A stretch of 64,000 bases of DNA from Bordetella genomosp. 1 (GTDB lineage: Bacteria; Pseudomonadota; Gammaproteobacteria; Burkholderiales; Burkholderiaceae_B): contig NZ_NEVL01000003.1 of NCBI RefSeq assembly GCF_002261335.1, positions 1,054,001-1,118,000 on the forward strand, written 5' to 3'. The notes beneath the pieces are model-generated. The model was not told the origin of the DNA. It searched no databases and saw only the letters and a list, made by a program, of their open reading frames with translations. The translations under genes were made by a program, and so were the position numbers. Below are positions 9,262-18,297 of this stretch, in pieces (within the stretch, counting starts at the first letter, position 1; each line of letters starts with the position of its first letter).

Positions 9262-9699
9262 CTTCTACCGCACGCATCGCACGATCCGCAGGACGCCAGC
9301 TCATCGATCGGGTAGAGCGGGAGCTGGCCGGCCTGCGCACACCCTGATGGCGTCGCACGACTGCGATGTTCGTTATTGGTTGTGCAGGAAAAGGTATCAG
9401 CGGGATTTCGCCAACATAGACAGCGAAGCCGACAAGGTGTGTAGCCGTGTTACGCCCGTGAGACGCTCGTCTATGGACGAACCTTCGGTTGCAACTGCCC
9501 CCTTCCCGACTGGGGCGTCGTTGCATTTCCTGCATTCTGCGCCGGGAGGTGCAAGGACTTGTTTCTTACATCTGGGAAGCGCTGCGGCGCGCGGGCCATC
9601 CACGCGAACGGCGCGCGGGTGAGCCGCCCACCCTGACCGCGGCCGCTCGGTTTCGTATCGTGCCAACAGGGGATATGCGGCGCATTCCGTGCGCCGGCT
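9262..9699. other. Non-coding stretch between pgaA and the next minus-strand gene
   Basis: About 440 bp with no credible gene. The part from 9365 to 9510 is richer in A and T than its surroundings and probably holds the pga promoter and leader, but I cannot point to confident -35/-10 boxes. Short open frames here lack protein-like composition. Confidence 0.5.
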
Positions 9700-10287
9700 T
9701 CATCGGCGGGCGGCGAACAGCGCCTGCGGATGGTTGTTCAGATACGCGCCGTCCTGCCCGTCGTAGCGGGCCGCCGCATCGGCCCCGGCGATGAAGCCGG
9801 GCTCCGCGCGGCTGGCGAGCGCGCCGGTGGCGGCGTCCACGGCATACACCTTGGCGGCGCCCGCCTTCGCCGCCGCAAACACCGCCTTGGCAAAGGCGGC
9901 GGTGGCGGGATCTCCGGCAGGAATCGTGGCGCGGAGCTCGCCGTTGCGCAGGCCTTGCGGCATGTCGTCGTACGGTGCCGAACGCCACAGATTCACCAGG
10001 CCGGCGCCCACCATGGCATACGCCCAGCCTTGGCCGCCCGGATGAGGCGCCACGTACCGCGCATGAAACGCCGCCGCGTCGAAGCGGCTGCCGTCGACCA
10101 GCGTCACGCGCCGGCCGCGGCATGCCGCGGGCCAGCCCGTCACAAGCGGTGGCGCGGGCGTCTGCGGCTCCAGGCCCAGGTCCACGAAACGCGCGCTCGG
10201 CCAATGCGCCAGCACCGCAAGCGCGAAGGCCTGCTCGTCTGCCGGGGTCATGAAGACGCACAGTCGCTTGAGTGTCGAGGCTGCCAT
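9700..10287 (-). CDS. Hypothetical protein, 195 aa
   Basis: A protein I do not recognise. It begins MAASTLKRLCVFMTPADEQ, is alanine-rich, and has no signal peptide or membrane segment. It includes a stretch reading WAYAMVGAGLVNLWRSAPYDD. The ATG at 10287 is preferred because GTGAGG lies about ten bases upstream. A GTG at 10305 that overlaps the stop of the preceding gene (GTGA) is the alternative. It probably forms an operon with the pentapeptide-like gene just upstream. Confidence 0.72.
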   Translation of the reverse strand: MAASTLKRLCVFMTPADEQAFALAVLAHWPSARFVDLGLEPQTPAPPLVTGWPAACRGRRVTLVDGSRFDAAAFHARYVAPHPGGQGWAYAMVGAGLVNLWRSAPYDDMPQGLRNGELRATIPAGDPATAAFAKAVFAAAKAGAAKVYAVDAATGALASRAEPGFIAGADAAARYDGQDGAYLNNHPQALFAARR

Positions 10288-10301
10288 GATGGGATTGCGC
10301 C

Positions 10302-11003
10302 TCACGCCTGCAGAAAGCCCAGCGACCGCAACGCCGCGATCGCCGCCAGTTCCTCGTCGCGCCGCGCCTTCGGCGCACCGAGCGAGGCCGTGAGCAGCAT
10401 CTGCTGCGCGTCGCGTTCATCGAAGCCCTGCAACACGCTGTGGGTCACCGGAAACGCCTTGGCGAACGCCGCGTCGAGGGCCGCGCTGCCGGGATAAGCG
10501 CCCTGCTTGTCCAGAATCACCTGCGACGCCGGGTCGCGCCGGATCAGGTGCAAGGGCACCCCTTCGCAGCGCAGCCCGAGCAGCCGCGCCTCGCTGATGT
10601 CGAGCGCCCAGTCGGTCTCGGCATAGAAGGCCGTCCGCGCCGCCTCGAACTGCGCGAGCAGCGTGGCGTCGGTGCAGAACGCCGTCGGCAGCAGATTGAG
10701 ATTGAGCTTGCCGATCTTGCCCGCAAGCTTCACGCGCCGGAACATCGAGCCCCAGACCAGCAGGATCGGGTTGGTGGCAAGATCCTCGACCAGCACGTCC
10801 TCGAACACGCACGGCTTGATTTCCGAGTTCGCGACCCGGCATTTCGACACCGTCACCCCCTGCACCCGCGACATGCGTGCCGGAGACTTCACCATCGACA
10901 ACCCGCAATTGTCGAACGTGCAATCGCGCAGGTGCAGATCGCGAAACCGCGAGCCGCCCTTGTCGAACGCCATTTTGAAGGTCGTGGTTTCGATTCTTTC
11001 CAT
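10302..11003 (-). CDS. Pentapeptide-repeat-like hypothetical protein, 233 aa
   Basis: Residues 10-75 show an irregular five-residue periodicity (FRDLHLRDCTFDNCG, then SKCRVANSEIKPCVFEDV), typical of right-handed quadrilateral beta-helix (pentapeptide-like) proteins. The C-terminal half looks helical and is unrecognised. The start MERIETTTF at 11003 is chosen; a longer frame reaches 11096 but would overlap the divergent HNH gene start at 11095. The downstream gene begins within 20 bp. Pentapeptide proteins act as DNA mimics, effectors or immunity proteins; none of these is proven here. Confidence 0.78.
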   Translation of the reverse strand: MERIETTTFKMAFDKGGSRFRDLHLRDCTFDNCGLSMVKSPARMSRVQGVTVSKCRVANSEIKPCVFEDVLVEDLATNPILLVWGSMFRRVKLAGKIGKLNLNLLPTAFCTDATLLAQFEAARTAFYAETDWALDISEARLLGLRCEGVPLHLIRRDPASQVILDKQGAYPGSAALDAAFAKAFPVTHSVLQGFDERDAQQMLLTASLGAPKARRDEELAAIAALRSLGFLQA

Positions 11004-11094
11004 GCTGCGCAATCCCGTCCATTCGTATAACGGGTGTTTTTGATCCGAGTAGACTTCGATATTATCTCGGACATTACATTGCCGGGAGACAGGC

Positions 11095-12279
11095 ATGGCG
11101 GGAGACTGGACCGATGAGGAGCTTCGCGCTTCGGTCGAAGCCTACAAGTACATGCTGGATCGCGAACGCCAGGGTCTTGACACGAACAAGGCTGCCATCT
11201 ATCGGAAGCTCGCGGGTAAGTATGGGCGCACCGCCAAAGCGTTCGAGTATCGAATGCAAAATATCTCCGCCGTGTACGCGGAAATGAGTCTAGCGTGGCT
11301 CACAGGCCTGAAACCGGCCCAGCATATCGGAGCTGAGGTGAAGCAACGAATCGGAGCAATGGTTCTAGACACCGAACCAAATCTGGAAGCGCTCATTCCC
11401 GCCGACCCAAATTCCAAATATAAGCATGGCGAGAAACCTACGTGGGAACTATGTCTTGACGCCGTCGTAGACTTGGGCGGCAGTGCGACGCGTAAGCAGG
11501 TCCGCGAGTGGATACTGGCGAGGCATCCGAACTACAACGAAAAGAATCTTGTCGCGCTCGAAATGCTCTCGGTTAATTCAAAGGCAAGAACCTCCTACAC
11601 GACGAATGCGAAGCCGCGTCTGACGAACTCAGGCAATCGTTACGATCAGCTTTTCAAAATCAAAATTGCCGGGGTATCAACATTCGAGTTGTACGTGCCA
11701 GAGTTGCATGGCATCTGGGAGATCTTCCCGGATCCCACATCCGGCAACCGCCACCAACTCGGGATTCGACAGCGCTCTGATCCCATCAACACCACGGCGT
11801 CTTACCTCGGGACTTCCGATGACGCCACTGCATCATTCGATCCAAACAGCGTTGTAGACGCTAGACGAAAGGTAGTCGCGGAGATCTACCATCGGCGTGG
11901 CCAAAGCAAGTTCAGGAATACGCTACGCGGCGCATATCGCGACAAATGCGCCGTTACTGGTTGCGACGTGCTTGCCCTATTAGAGGCCGCTCATGTGCAC
12001 CCCTACAAAGGTGCCCACACAAACGTTGCATCAAATGGATTACTTCTTCGCGCCGACATCCATACTCTGTTCGACCTCTATCTGCTAACGATAGACTCCT
12101 TCACGATGACTATCCTAGTAGCGCCAAGTTTGGCCGCGAGCGATTATGGAAATCTTGCAGGCATGCCCATCCGTCAACCTGCGGAAGCCGGGCTTCGCCT
12201 CAGCGTTGCTGCAATAGACTGGCACAGGGCACGTTGCGATTGGGCGGCACCGCCGATCGAGGAAGATCCAGGCAATTGA
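11095..12279 (+). CDS. HNH endonuclease domain protein
   Basis: A putative DNA endonuclease of 394 residues in three parts. An N-terminal helical domain (1-90, starting WTDEELRASVEAY and containing AFEYRMQNISAVYAE) resembles the head domain of several type IV/HNH restriction-like proteins. A middle winged-helix-like part covers about 115-205. The C-terminal HNH domain (about 260-345) has Cys285, Cys290, His300, Asn314 and His323 in the expected order. It is visibly AT-richer than its neighbours and has different codon use, so recent acquisition is likely. It is divergent from the pentapeptide-like gene and faces the DUF1629 gene. A role in restriction of foreign DNA is inferred. Confidence 0.87.
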   Translation: MAGDWTDEELRASVEAYKYMLDRERQGLDTNKAAIYRKLAGKYGRTAKAFEYRMQNISAVYAEMSLAWLTGLKPAQHIGAEVKQRIGAMVLDTEPNLEALIPADPNSKYKHGEKPTWELCLDAVVDLGGSATRKQVREWILARHPNYNEKNLVALEMLSVNSKARTSYTTNAKPRLTNSGNRYDQLFKIKIAGVSTFELYVPELHGIWEIFPDPTSGNRHQLGIRQRSDPINTTASYLGTSDDATASFDPNSVVDARRKVVAEIYHRRGQSKFRNTLRGAYRDKCAVTGCDVLALLEAAHVHPYKGAHTNVASNGLLLRADIHTLFDLYLLTIDSFTMTILVAPSLAASDYGNLAGMPIRQPAEAGLRLSVAAIDWHRARCDWAAPPIEEDPGN

Positions 12280-12305
12280 GTGAGCATGCACCTGCGGCCG
12301 TAAAA

Positions 12306-12992
12306 CTAGAGCGCCGCCACGTCGCGCAGCTGCACCCCATCCAGCTTCGCCGCCGTCAGCGCATCGAACATCACGCGGTCGCAGATGGGGCCGGTGCCGA
12401 GCCGGTCCTGGATGAACACGTGCGCATCGCCGACGATCTCGGGCCGGAACACCAGGCTGCCGCCGCCGAGCACGCTGTATACCTTGTCCTCACGCTCGGC
12501 CACGAAATCCCATTCCGGCTTCACCTTGACGCGCGACGCCGGCACGTCGAGCGCATCGAGCATGCGCACCACCGCACACAGGTAACGCCTGGGCCCCGGC
12601 GAGCCATCGGGCAGGAGGTAATCGCAATCCGCGAAGGCAAAGCCCTGCGGATCGACGCGTTCGAATATCCGCTTCAACGGATCGGTGATGATCCAGATAC
12701 CGGCCTTGATCTCGAAATCGCGCGGCGGCCCGCCCTCTTCCGGCACATGGCGCAGTTGCGGGCGCTCGGGATACGGGTCGGGCCTGCCGTCGGGCAGCTC
12801 CATGGTGTAGCGGCCGGGAAGAATCAGCCGCGCTTCGTTCGTGAACTCGAGCCCCGGCCCGATGCCGTCGCGCCAGAGGCTGGCGTCGAGCACGTAGTAG
12901 CGGCCCTCCTGCGCCTTCCCGCCTCCTGCCGCGGGCGCTGCGTCCGCCGGGATCTCCGCGCGGCCGAAACCCAGGCGCTGCCACCACCGCAT
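12306..12992 (-). CDS. Imm11/DUF1629-type protein
   Basis: A 228-residue protein with the layout of the DUF1629 (Imm11) family: an early YYVLDASLW stretch, a central segment with CDYLLPDG, and a C-terminal segment VFRPEIVGDAHVF followed by an ICDRVMFDALTAAKLDGV ending. Members are often immunity proteins beside polymorphic toxins. The start at 12992 overlaps the previous gene's stop as ATGA. No toxin gene with recognisable secretion domains is next to it, so it may be an orphan immunity gene. The family call is from resemblance and is moderately sure. Confidence 0.75.
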   Translation of the reverse strand: MRWWQRLGFGRAEIPADAAPAAGGGKAQEGRYYVLDASLWRDGIGPGLEFTNEARLILPGRYTMELPDGRPDPYPERPQLRHVPEEGGPPRDFEIKAGIWIITDPLKRIFERVDPQGFAFADCDYLLPDGSPGPRRYLCAVVRMLDALDVPASRVKVKPEWDFVAEREDKVYSVLGGGSLVFRPEIVGDAHVFIQDRLGTGPICDRVMFDALTAAKLDGVQLRDVAAL

Positions 12993-14200
12993 CAATAGTC
13001 CCTCGATTCGTCGAACCATTGCAGGGCCTGCTCCTCGGTCACGCCCAGCCCGGCCACGTGCTCGAGCTGGCTGAACTGCCAGACCGCCTCGCCCACATCG
13101 TCGCGCTCGGCCGTCTCGATGCCCTTCATATCGTTGAAGTGGCGGGAAAACACCACGATGGCGGCGCGGACCTCGTCGGCCGAGCGCGCCTGCCGCAACG
13201 TCTCGAGCGCGCTATCGTAGGCTGCGTTTGCCGCCTTCGCGGCGCGGGCACTCCAGCCGCCGAACGGGCGGCCGTACTCGCTCTCCCACCACGCCGGCTT
13301 GCGCAGCTTCGAGACCGAAGCGTAATCCTGCCAGGCGCGCACCTTGGCGCGTGCCTTCAATTGCGCGCTCAGGCGTTTGCCGGCGGCCTCGTCGACATTG
13401 AACGCGATGAAGCGTTCGAGCAGCGGCCAGGTGTCGAGCGCCGGCAGGCCGTCGAGGTCGGGGCAGTAGCGAATTTCCAGCCCCTGGAGCTGCGACAGGC
13501 CGGCAATCGCATCCCAATCCGTGAAATTGCCAGACAGCGCAAGGCTTTGCAGCGACGAGAAGCGCGCGATCTCGCGCAATGACACGGGCTGCCCCAATGG
13601 ACTTGCATACAGCCACAGCGAGCGCACGGCCTGCAGCGGGCCCAGGTCGGGCAAGGTATAGGCCGGCTGGCTGGCACGCCGGCCCAGCGACGGATGCAGC
13701 ATGAGCGTGTCGGGCGTTGCGCCCGCAACCGCGATGCGCGAAAGATCGCCCGTCAGGCTCAGCGCGATGCCGGGCGGCAGCCGGAGCTCGAGCTCGCCCG
13801 CAAGCCCGTCGAGTTGCAGCGCCAGGGTGCGGATGCCTGCCCCACTGGCATCGACACGGCGGCGCTGCGCAAACGTCGGCACCCAGGTGAACTGCTCGAT
13901 CTCGCGGCCCGCCGACCACGCGATGAAACCCTCGTCGTTGCCGTGATAGCGGAAGTGTCGCGGCCAGGGCGAACCCGCCGGCGTGGCGAACGGCTCGAAC
14001 GCGCGCCAATCGAGACGGGCGTCATCCGCCACATGCAGGTCCGCCTTCTTGCCCAGGCTGGCCGGGCCGATCACCAGATCGCCGCGCCCCGCCTCCCGGG
14101 TCAGCAGGTGGCTCGCGGGCCCGGTCAGATCGAGCCGATAGCGGCCGGCGGCGGTATGCGAGCCGGCAGGCGCGCCGGTCACGGCGATGGGTTCGGACAC
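12992..14200 (-). CDS. Hypothetical protein with leucine-rich-repeat-like middle, 402 aa
   Basis: A large soluble protein. The N-terminal 170 residues look beta-rich. About residues 190-280 show leucine-rich-repeat-like spacing (PLGQPVSLREIARFSSLQSL, then ALSGNFTDWDAIAGLSQLQGL). The C-terminal 100 residues are helical with WWESEYGRPFGGW. The GTG start at 14200 is chosen because GGGAGA lies five bases upstream; a longer ATG frame extends to 14371 but is low-complexity Arg/Pro/Gly. It overlaps the DUF1629 gene by the ATGA junction, so the two are co-translated and probably functionally linked. Function unknown. Confidence 0.75.
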   Translation of the reverse strand: MSEPIAVTGAPAGSHTAAGRYRLDLTGPASHLLTREAGRGDLVIGPASLGKKADLHVADDARLDWRAFEPFATPAGSPWPRHFRYHGNDEGFIAWSAGREIEQFTWVPTFAQRRRVDASGAGIRTLALQLDGLAGELELRLPPGIALSLTGDLSRIAVAGATPDTLMLHPSLGRRASQPAYTLPDLGPLQAVRSLWLYASPLGQPVSLREIARFSSLQSLALSGNFTDWDAIAGLSQLQGLEIRYCPDLDGLPALDTWPLLERFIAFNVDEAAGKRLSAQLKARAKVRAWQDYASVSKLRKPAWWESEYGRPFGGWSARAAKAANAAYDSALETLRQARSADEVRAAIVVFSRHFNDMKGIETAERDDVGEAVWQFSQLEHVAGLGVTEEQALQWFDESRDY

Positions 14201-14397
14201 AGACTCTCCCGTTGATGATGGCTGGGCGGCGCGGCCCGCAGGCCCGTGCGCCGGATTCCGCATCGCAGGATATCGCGAAAACCCCGGGCATGCCGAGCGC
14301 ACCGCCCCGGTTGGCCCATCTCGTTGAGGGCGCAACCGAGGACGGCCCGCACAACACGGCCCGACGTCCACGGGTCCCCCGGGCGGCTGCAGGGTCT

Positions 14398-15165
14398 TCA
14401 GAGCTTGTAGCCGCCGCTCGCTTCGATCACCTGTGCCGTCACCCAGCGCGCCTCGGCCGTTGCCAGAAACGCCACGACGGCCGCAATGTCGGCGGTCTCG
14501 CCGAAGCGGCCCAGCGCCGTGTCGCCTTCGATTGCCGCCACCATGCCTGCGTCTTCACGCACGGCCGCGTTCATGTCGGTCCGCACCCAGCCTGGCGCCA
14601 CCGCATTGACCGTGATACCGCGCGGCCCCAGCGCCATGGCGAGTGCGTGCGTCAGATTGTTGATCGCCGCCTTCGCCATCGAGTACACCGGCACGACCGG
14701 GAGCGGCCGCGTCGCGGCGGCCGACGACACATTGATGATGCGTCCGCCATCGGCCAGCCGGCTCAGCGCGGCCTGCACCATGAAGAACGGCGCCCGGGCG
14801 TGCACGGCGAAGAGCGCGTCCCACGCGGCGGGCGTGGCGTCCGCCAGGCTGCCCCAGCCCGCGTTGCCCGCGTTGTTGACCAGGATGTCGATGACGGGAG
14901 GTCTATGGCGGGCGGCGAGCTCCGCGTCAACGCGCTCGAGCAGCGCCGGAATCGCCGCCGCATCGGCAAGATCGGCCTGCAACGCGAACGCGCTGCCGCC
15001 GGCCGCCTCGATCGCGGCGACCGTCGCGTCGGCGCCGTCGCGACGCTGGTGATAGGTGATGGCCACCGTTGCGCCGTCGGCCGCCAGCCGCTCGGCAATC
15101 GCGCGGCCGATGCCGCGCGAGCCGCCGGTCACGAGCGCCGTCTTGTTGCGTAAGGATCGGGTCAT
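14398..15165 (-). CDS. SDR family oxidoreductase
   Basis: A classical SDR of 255 residues: TGGSRGIG near residues 14-21, NNAGNAG in the middle, SSAAATRPLPVVPVYSMAK holding the Ser-Tyr-Lys triad, and a C-terminal ATAEARWVTAQVIEASGGYKL. Probably an NADP-dependent reductase; substrate unknown. It stands alone on the minus strand; about 200 bp upstream lies a 14-bp tandem repeat. Confidence 0.92.
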   Translation of the reverse strand: MTRSLRNKTALVTGGSRGIGRAIAERLAADGATVAITYHQRRDGADATVAAIEAAGGSAFALQADLADAAAIPALLERVDAELAARHRPPVIDILVNNAGNAGWGSLADATPAAWDALFAVHARAPFFMVQAALSRLADGGRIINVSSAAATRPLPVVPVYSMAKAAINNLTHALAMALGPRGITVNAVAPGWVRTDMNAAVREDAGMVAAIEGDTALGRFGETADIAAVVAFLATAEARWVTAQVIEASGGYKL

Positions 15166-15344
15166 GGATGTGTCCAGAAAAGCGAGGTTCGAATGGGAAT
15201 CAGGGGCCGGGAGCCGTGTAGGGACAGGCCTTCAAGGCGCCCCCCGCCCCGGGGCGCGGGGTCGCACGGCGAAGCGCTGCTCCCGAGCCGTTGCGGCCAG
15301 CGCGCCACACTGCGCTCGTCACGCGGGGGAAGCAGCACAATGGC

Positions 15345-15440
15345 CGTTGCAGACGTTCGTCACGCGGCGAACGTTGCGCGGCACCCGTTGCATGGCGAAC
15401 GTTGCATGGCGCCCGTTGCACGCGCCCGTTGCATGGCGCC
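15345..15440. repeat. Degenerate tandem repeat, 14-bp period, core CGTTGC
   Basis: CGTTGC occurs at 15345, 15372, 15386, 15400, 15414 and 15427; the last five are spaced 14, 14, 14 and 13 bp. The unit reads approximately CGTTGCATGGCGCC. It lies in the intergenic region between an SDR gene and the end of the reductase gene. Function unknown; this may be slipped-strand expansion. Confidence 0.75.
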
Positions 15441-15445
15441 CCCTC

Positions 15446-16243
15446 TCACACCGTGCCTGCGCTGGCGAGCTCGAGGAACAGCGCCACGTGGATCGGCGGC
15501 AGGCCTGCCAGCGTGCCGCCGATCGGCGCGGGCCGTTCGGTGCTGTTGATCAGCGCCAGCGCCGCTTGCGGCGAGATGGGGTCGCCGGGCTCGAGATAGG
15601 CGCGCTTGGCCGCGCGCTCGTCCAGCCCGGGAGCAATGGTGGGCGTATAGGGCCAGAAATAGATCGGCGTGTTGGGCTCGATGCGCCAGCTGTCGGCCAG
15701 CGCCCCCGCGTCGACCACGTCGTAGCCCACGGTTTCGAGGAAGCGCGTCACCGCGTCCATCGCCGCCGCATCGTCACCCGCGATCGGCAAGGTCGTGCGC
15801 CCCGCGTCGCCGCGCGGCCGGGCGTTGTGCTGCATGTGATGCCAGCCCAGGTTGTGCAGCCCCTTCACCACCCGCGCGCCACGCAGATGGCGCTGCACCA
15901 GCTCGCTGGAGGTCAACACCCCCTGGTCCAGGTCCGCGCGACGAAATTCGCCCAGGCCGGGGTAATAATTGGTCTGGTCGAGGACGACCTTGCCGGCGAA
16001 GCGGGCCGCCGGCAAGGTCTCGAACACGGCCAGCGGAATGGCGAGCGTCACAATTTCGCCAATTGCAATTGCCTCCTCCACCGTGCCCGCGCTTGCCAGG
16101 GGGCCGAGCTCCTCCACCAGCGCCGCCAGCGAGGCGGGCCCGCGCGAGTTGCTGATCACCACGCGATAGCCCGCCGCCACCGCCAGATGCGCCACCGCCT
16201 TGCCGACCAGGCCCGAGCCGATGATGCCGATTGTTTGTGCCAT
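15446..16243 (-). CDS. NADP-dependent dinucleotide-binding reductase (F420-reductase-like)
   Basis: A 265-residue protein with an N-terminal Rossmann fold (IGIIGSGLVGKAVAHLA, residues 4-20; SNSRGP at the end of the second strand). It resembles NADPH-dependent F420 reductase/NAD-binding family 2 proteins, which in bacteria without F420 act as ketone or dinucleotide reductases. The C-terminal half is helical. The ATG at 16243 follows AAGGAAGGGAT. It is divergent from a LysR gene that probably regulates it. The true substrate is unknown. Confidence 0.88.
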   Translation of the reverse strand: MAQTIGIIGSGLVGKAVAHLAVAAGYRVVISNSRGPASLAALVEELGPLASAGTVEEAIAIGEIVTLAIPLAVFETLPAARFAGKVVLDQTNYYPGLGEFRRADLDQGVLTSSELVQRHLRGARVVKGLHNLGWHHMQHNARPRGDAGRTTLPIAGDDAAAMDAVTRFLETVGYDVVDAGALADSWRIEPNTPIYFWPYTPTIAPGLDERAAKRAYLEPGDPISPQAALALINSTERPAPIGGTLAGLPPIHVALFLELASAGTV

Positions 16244-16337
16244 ATCCCTTCCTTTTTCCAGGCGCGGCAGGCGGGCGTATCCCGCCCGCTTTTCGTCGCG
16301 CGATACCGCGCTGCGTTGGTTGACAGGCAAACCGCTG

Positions 16338-16349
16338 CCTGCATGCAGG
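16338..16349. promoter_or_regulatory. 12-bp perfect palindrome in the divergent LysR/reductase promoter region
   Basis: CCTGCATGCAGG is an exact palindrome in the 165-bp space between the reductase start (16243) and the LysR start (16409). It is a candidate regulator site; it does not match the T-N11-A form typical of LysR operators. Confidence 0.35.
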
Positions 16350-16408
16350 GCACTGTAGATTTCGGCTCCGGATTGATAAATACGGCGCAAGGCCACACAC
16401 TGTTGTCC

Positions 16409-17320
16409 ATGAACGCATCAATCGACCTCGCCGAGATGCGAGCCTTCGTCGCCGTGGTGACGGACGGCTCCTTCACCACCGCCGCCGAGCGCCTCGGCAC
16501 CGACAAGGCCCGCGTGAGCCGCGTCATATCGCGCATGGAGGCAAAGCTCGGCGCGCGCCTGCTCACCCGCTCCACCCGGCGGCTGAGCGTCACCGAGGTC
16601 GGCCGCGACTACTTCGAGCGCGCCGTCAGCATCCTCGCCGCGGCCGAAGCCGCCGAGGCGGCCGTGGCCCAGCAGACGCGCGAGCCCAAGGGGCTGTTGC
16701 GCATCACCGCGGGTTCGGAGTTCGGCCCGATGGTGGTCGACACCTGGATCGCCGCGTTCCTGAAACAGGCCGCCAAGGTCACGATCGAGGCGGAGTACAC
16801 CAACCGCTTCGTCGACATCGTCCACGAAGGCGTGGACGTCGCGATCCGGGTGGGCACGCTCGCCGACTCGGGCCTGTCGGCCCGCAGACTGGGCGAGGTG
16901 CATTACGGTCTTTATGCCGCGCCCGCATACCTGCGGCGCAAGCCCGGGCTCGCCAGCGTCGGCACGCTGGACCAGCACGCCCTCATCATGAAGACGCGGC
17001 GCGGCCGGCCGGCATGGATGCTGCAGAACGGCCAAGAGCGCGCCGTCGTCACCGCGCCGCCGCGTGCCACGGTCAACAGCGTGATCGCCGCCAGGAACCT
17101 GGCCGCGGCAGGCCTGGGAATCGCGCAGTTGCCGCAGTTCATGGCTGCCGCCTGCGTCGCGGACGACACCCTGGCGGCGGTGCTGCCGGGCTGGGCGGAG
17201 GAGCCGGCCCCGGTGCACGCGGTGTTCGCGTCGAGCCGCTACATGGATCCCAAGGTGCGCGGCTTCGTGGATCTGTGCGTGGCCATGTTCGACCGTGAGG
17301 CCGCGCGGCGTCTCGCCTGA
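16409..17320 (+). CDS. LysR family transcriptional regulator
   Basis: A 303-residue LysR-type regulator: N-terminal winged HTH (residues about 5-65, FVAVVTDGSFTTAAERLGTD then VSRVISRMEAKLGARLLTRSTR) and a periplasmic-binding-like effector domain. It belongs to the subfamily with VDIVHEGVDVAIRVG near residue 140, common among single-target aromatic or aldehyde regulators. The start at 16409 gives a normal-length N-terminus. Divergent from the F420-reductase-like gene, its likely target. Confidence 0.93.
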   Translation: MNASIDLAEMRAFVAVVTDGSFTTAAERLGTDKARVSRVISRMEAKLGARLLTRSTRRLSVTEVGRDYFERAVSILAAAEAAEAAVAQQTREPKGLLRITAGSEFGPMVVDTWIAAFLKQAAKVTIEAEYTNRFVDIVHEGVDVAIRVGTLADSGLSARRLGEVHYGLYAAPAYLRRKPGLASVGTLDQHALIMKTRRGRPAWMLQNGQERAVVTAPPRATVNSVIAARNLAAAGLGIAQLPQFMAAACVADDTLAAVLPGWAEEPAPVHAVFASSRYMDPKVRGFVDLCVAMFDREAARRLA

Positions 17321-17431
17321 ACGCCGCGTGGCACGTCGCGCGCCCGGCCCGCGGCCGGCACTGGCGTGTCTAGCCGTTGCCGTGTCCGCGCATCAGGAGG
17401 CGGCGCGACGACGCCGCGCCGCCACGTCGGG

Positions 17432-18082
17432 TCAGCTCTTGGCCGGCACCGGCGTGTTGAGCAGTTGCTGCTCCCACAGATAGGCGATGCCGCTGCCCGC
17501 GGCATGATGCTTGAGGATGTCGGTCAGCTCGCCCGCATGCTCGGTGCGCGCCCAGTCACGCTGCCACTCGGCGGCCACGGCCAGCCAGGTCATCATGTTG
17601 GCACCCGCCGCGATCATGCGCTGGATCGCGACCTCGTGCGCCTCCAACGACACGCCGCCGGATGCATCGGTCACCACCGTCACGTCCCAGCCCTCGCCCA
17701 GCGCCTGGATCACCGGCATCGCCACGCAGATCTCGGTCCAGAGGCCGGCGATGATCAACTGCTTGCGGCCGGTGGCCTTGACCGCGTCGACCACCTTCTT
17801 GTCTTCCCAGGTGTTGATGAAGGTCCGGTCGATCACCTCCTGGCCCGGAAACACCTCGGTGATCTGCGGAAAGATCAGGCCGCCGCGATCGGCGATCACG
17901 CTGGTCAGGATGGTCGGCACCCCGAAGGCCTTGGCGGCCTTGGCCAGCGCCGTCGAATTGTTGACGACGATCTGCGGGTCGTGACTGTTGAGATTGGTGA
18001 GCTGGTAAGGCTGGTGATCGATCAGCACGAGCACCGAATCCTCGGGGCGCAGCAGGGAATCAAGGCCATTGCGAAAAGTCAT
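17432..18082 (-). CDS. Isochorismatase-family cysteine hydrolase (YcaC-like)
   Basis: A 216-residue hydrolase of the isochorismatase fold, close to YcaC-type proteins. Asp22 (VLVLIDHQP) and nucleophile Cys119 (AGLWTEICVAMP) are in place. The physiological substrate of YcaC-like proteins is not established. The ATG at 18082 is preceded by GGAAAT. Divergent from the LysR gene at 18298, its probable regulator. Confidence 0.9.
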   Translation of the reverse strand: MTFRNGLDSLLRPEDSVLVLIDHQPYQLTNLNSHDPQIVVNNSTALAKAAKAFGVPTILTSVIADRGGLIFPQITEVFPGQEVIDRTFINTWEDKKVVDAVKATGRKQLIIAGLWTEICVAMPVIQALGEGWDVTVVTDASGGVSLEAHEVAIQRMIAAGANMMTWLAVAAEWQRDWARTEHAGELTDILKHHAAGSGIAYLWEQQLLNTPVPAKS

Positions 18083-18297
18083 GCAGATTTCCTTTGTTGC
18101 CGTTGAAAGTCGGGGTTCGGGGCAGCGGCGCCGGGCGACGACTCCCCCGCCCCCCATTCTGGCCAGCGCGAGCGGGGCACGGTAGTCGCGTCCCGCGACG
18201 AGCTGTGTCGCACAATCCGCAACACCCGGCCCGGAGGCCTGGCGCGCCTGGCGGAGTACCATTCAGGCAGAGCCATCTTGCAAGAGAGGAACGCCGC

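Noticed and set aside
9489..9794. A 101-residue open frame upstream of pgaA
   Set aside because: Composition is that of a random GC-rich frame, and it overlaps the end of the gene at 9700 on the other strand.
11004..11096. A longer form of the pentapeptide-like protein from 11096
   Set aside because: It would overlap the start of the divergent HNH gene and leave no promoter space; the ATG at 11003 fits better.
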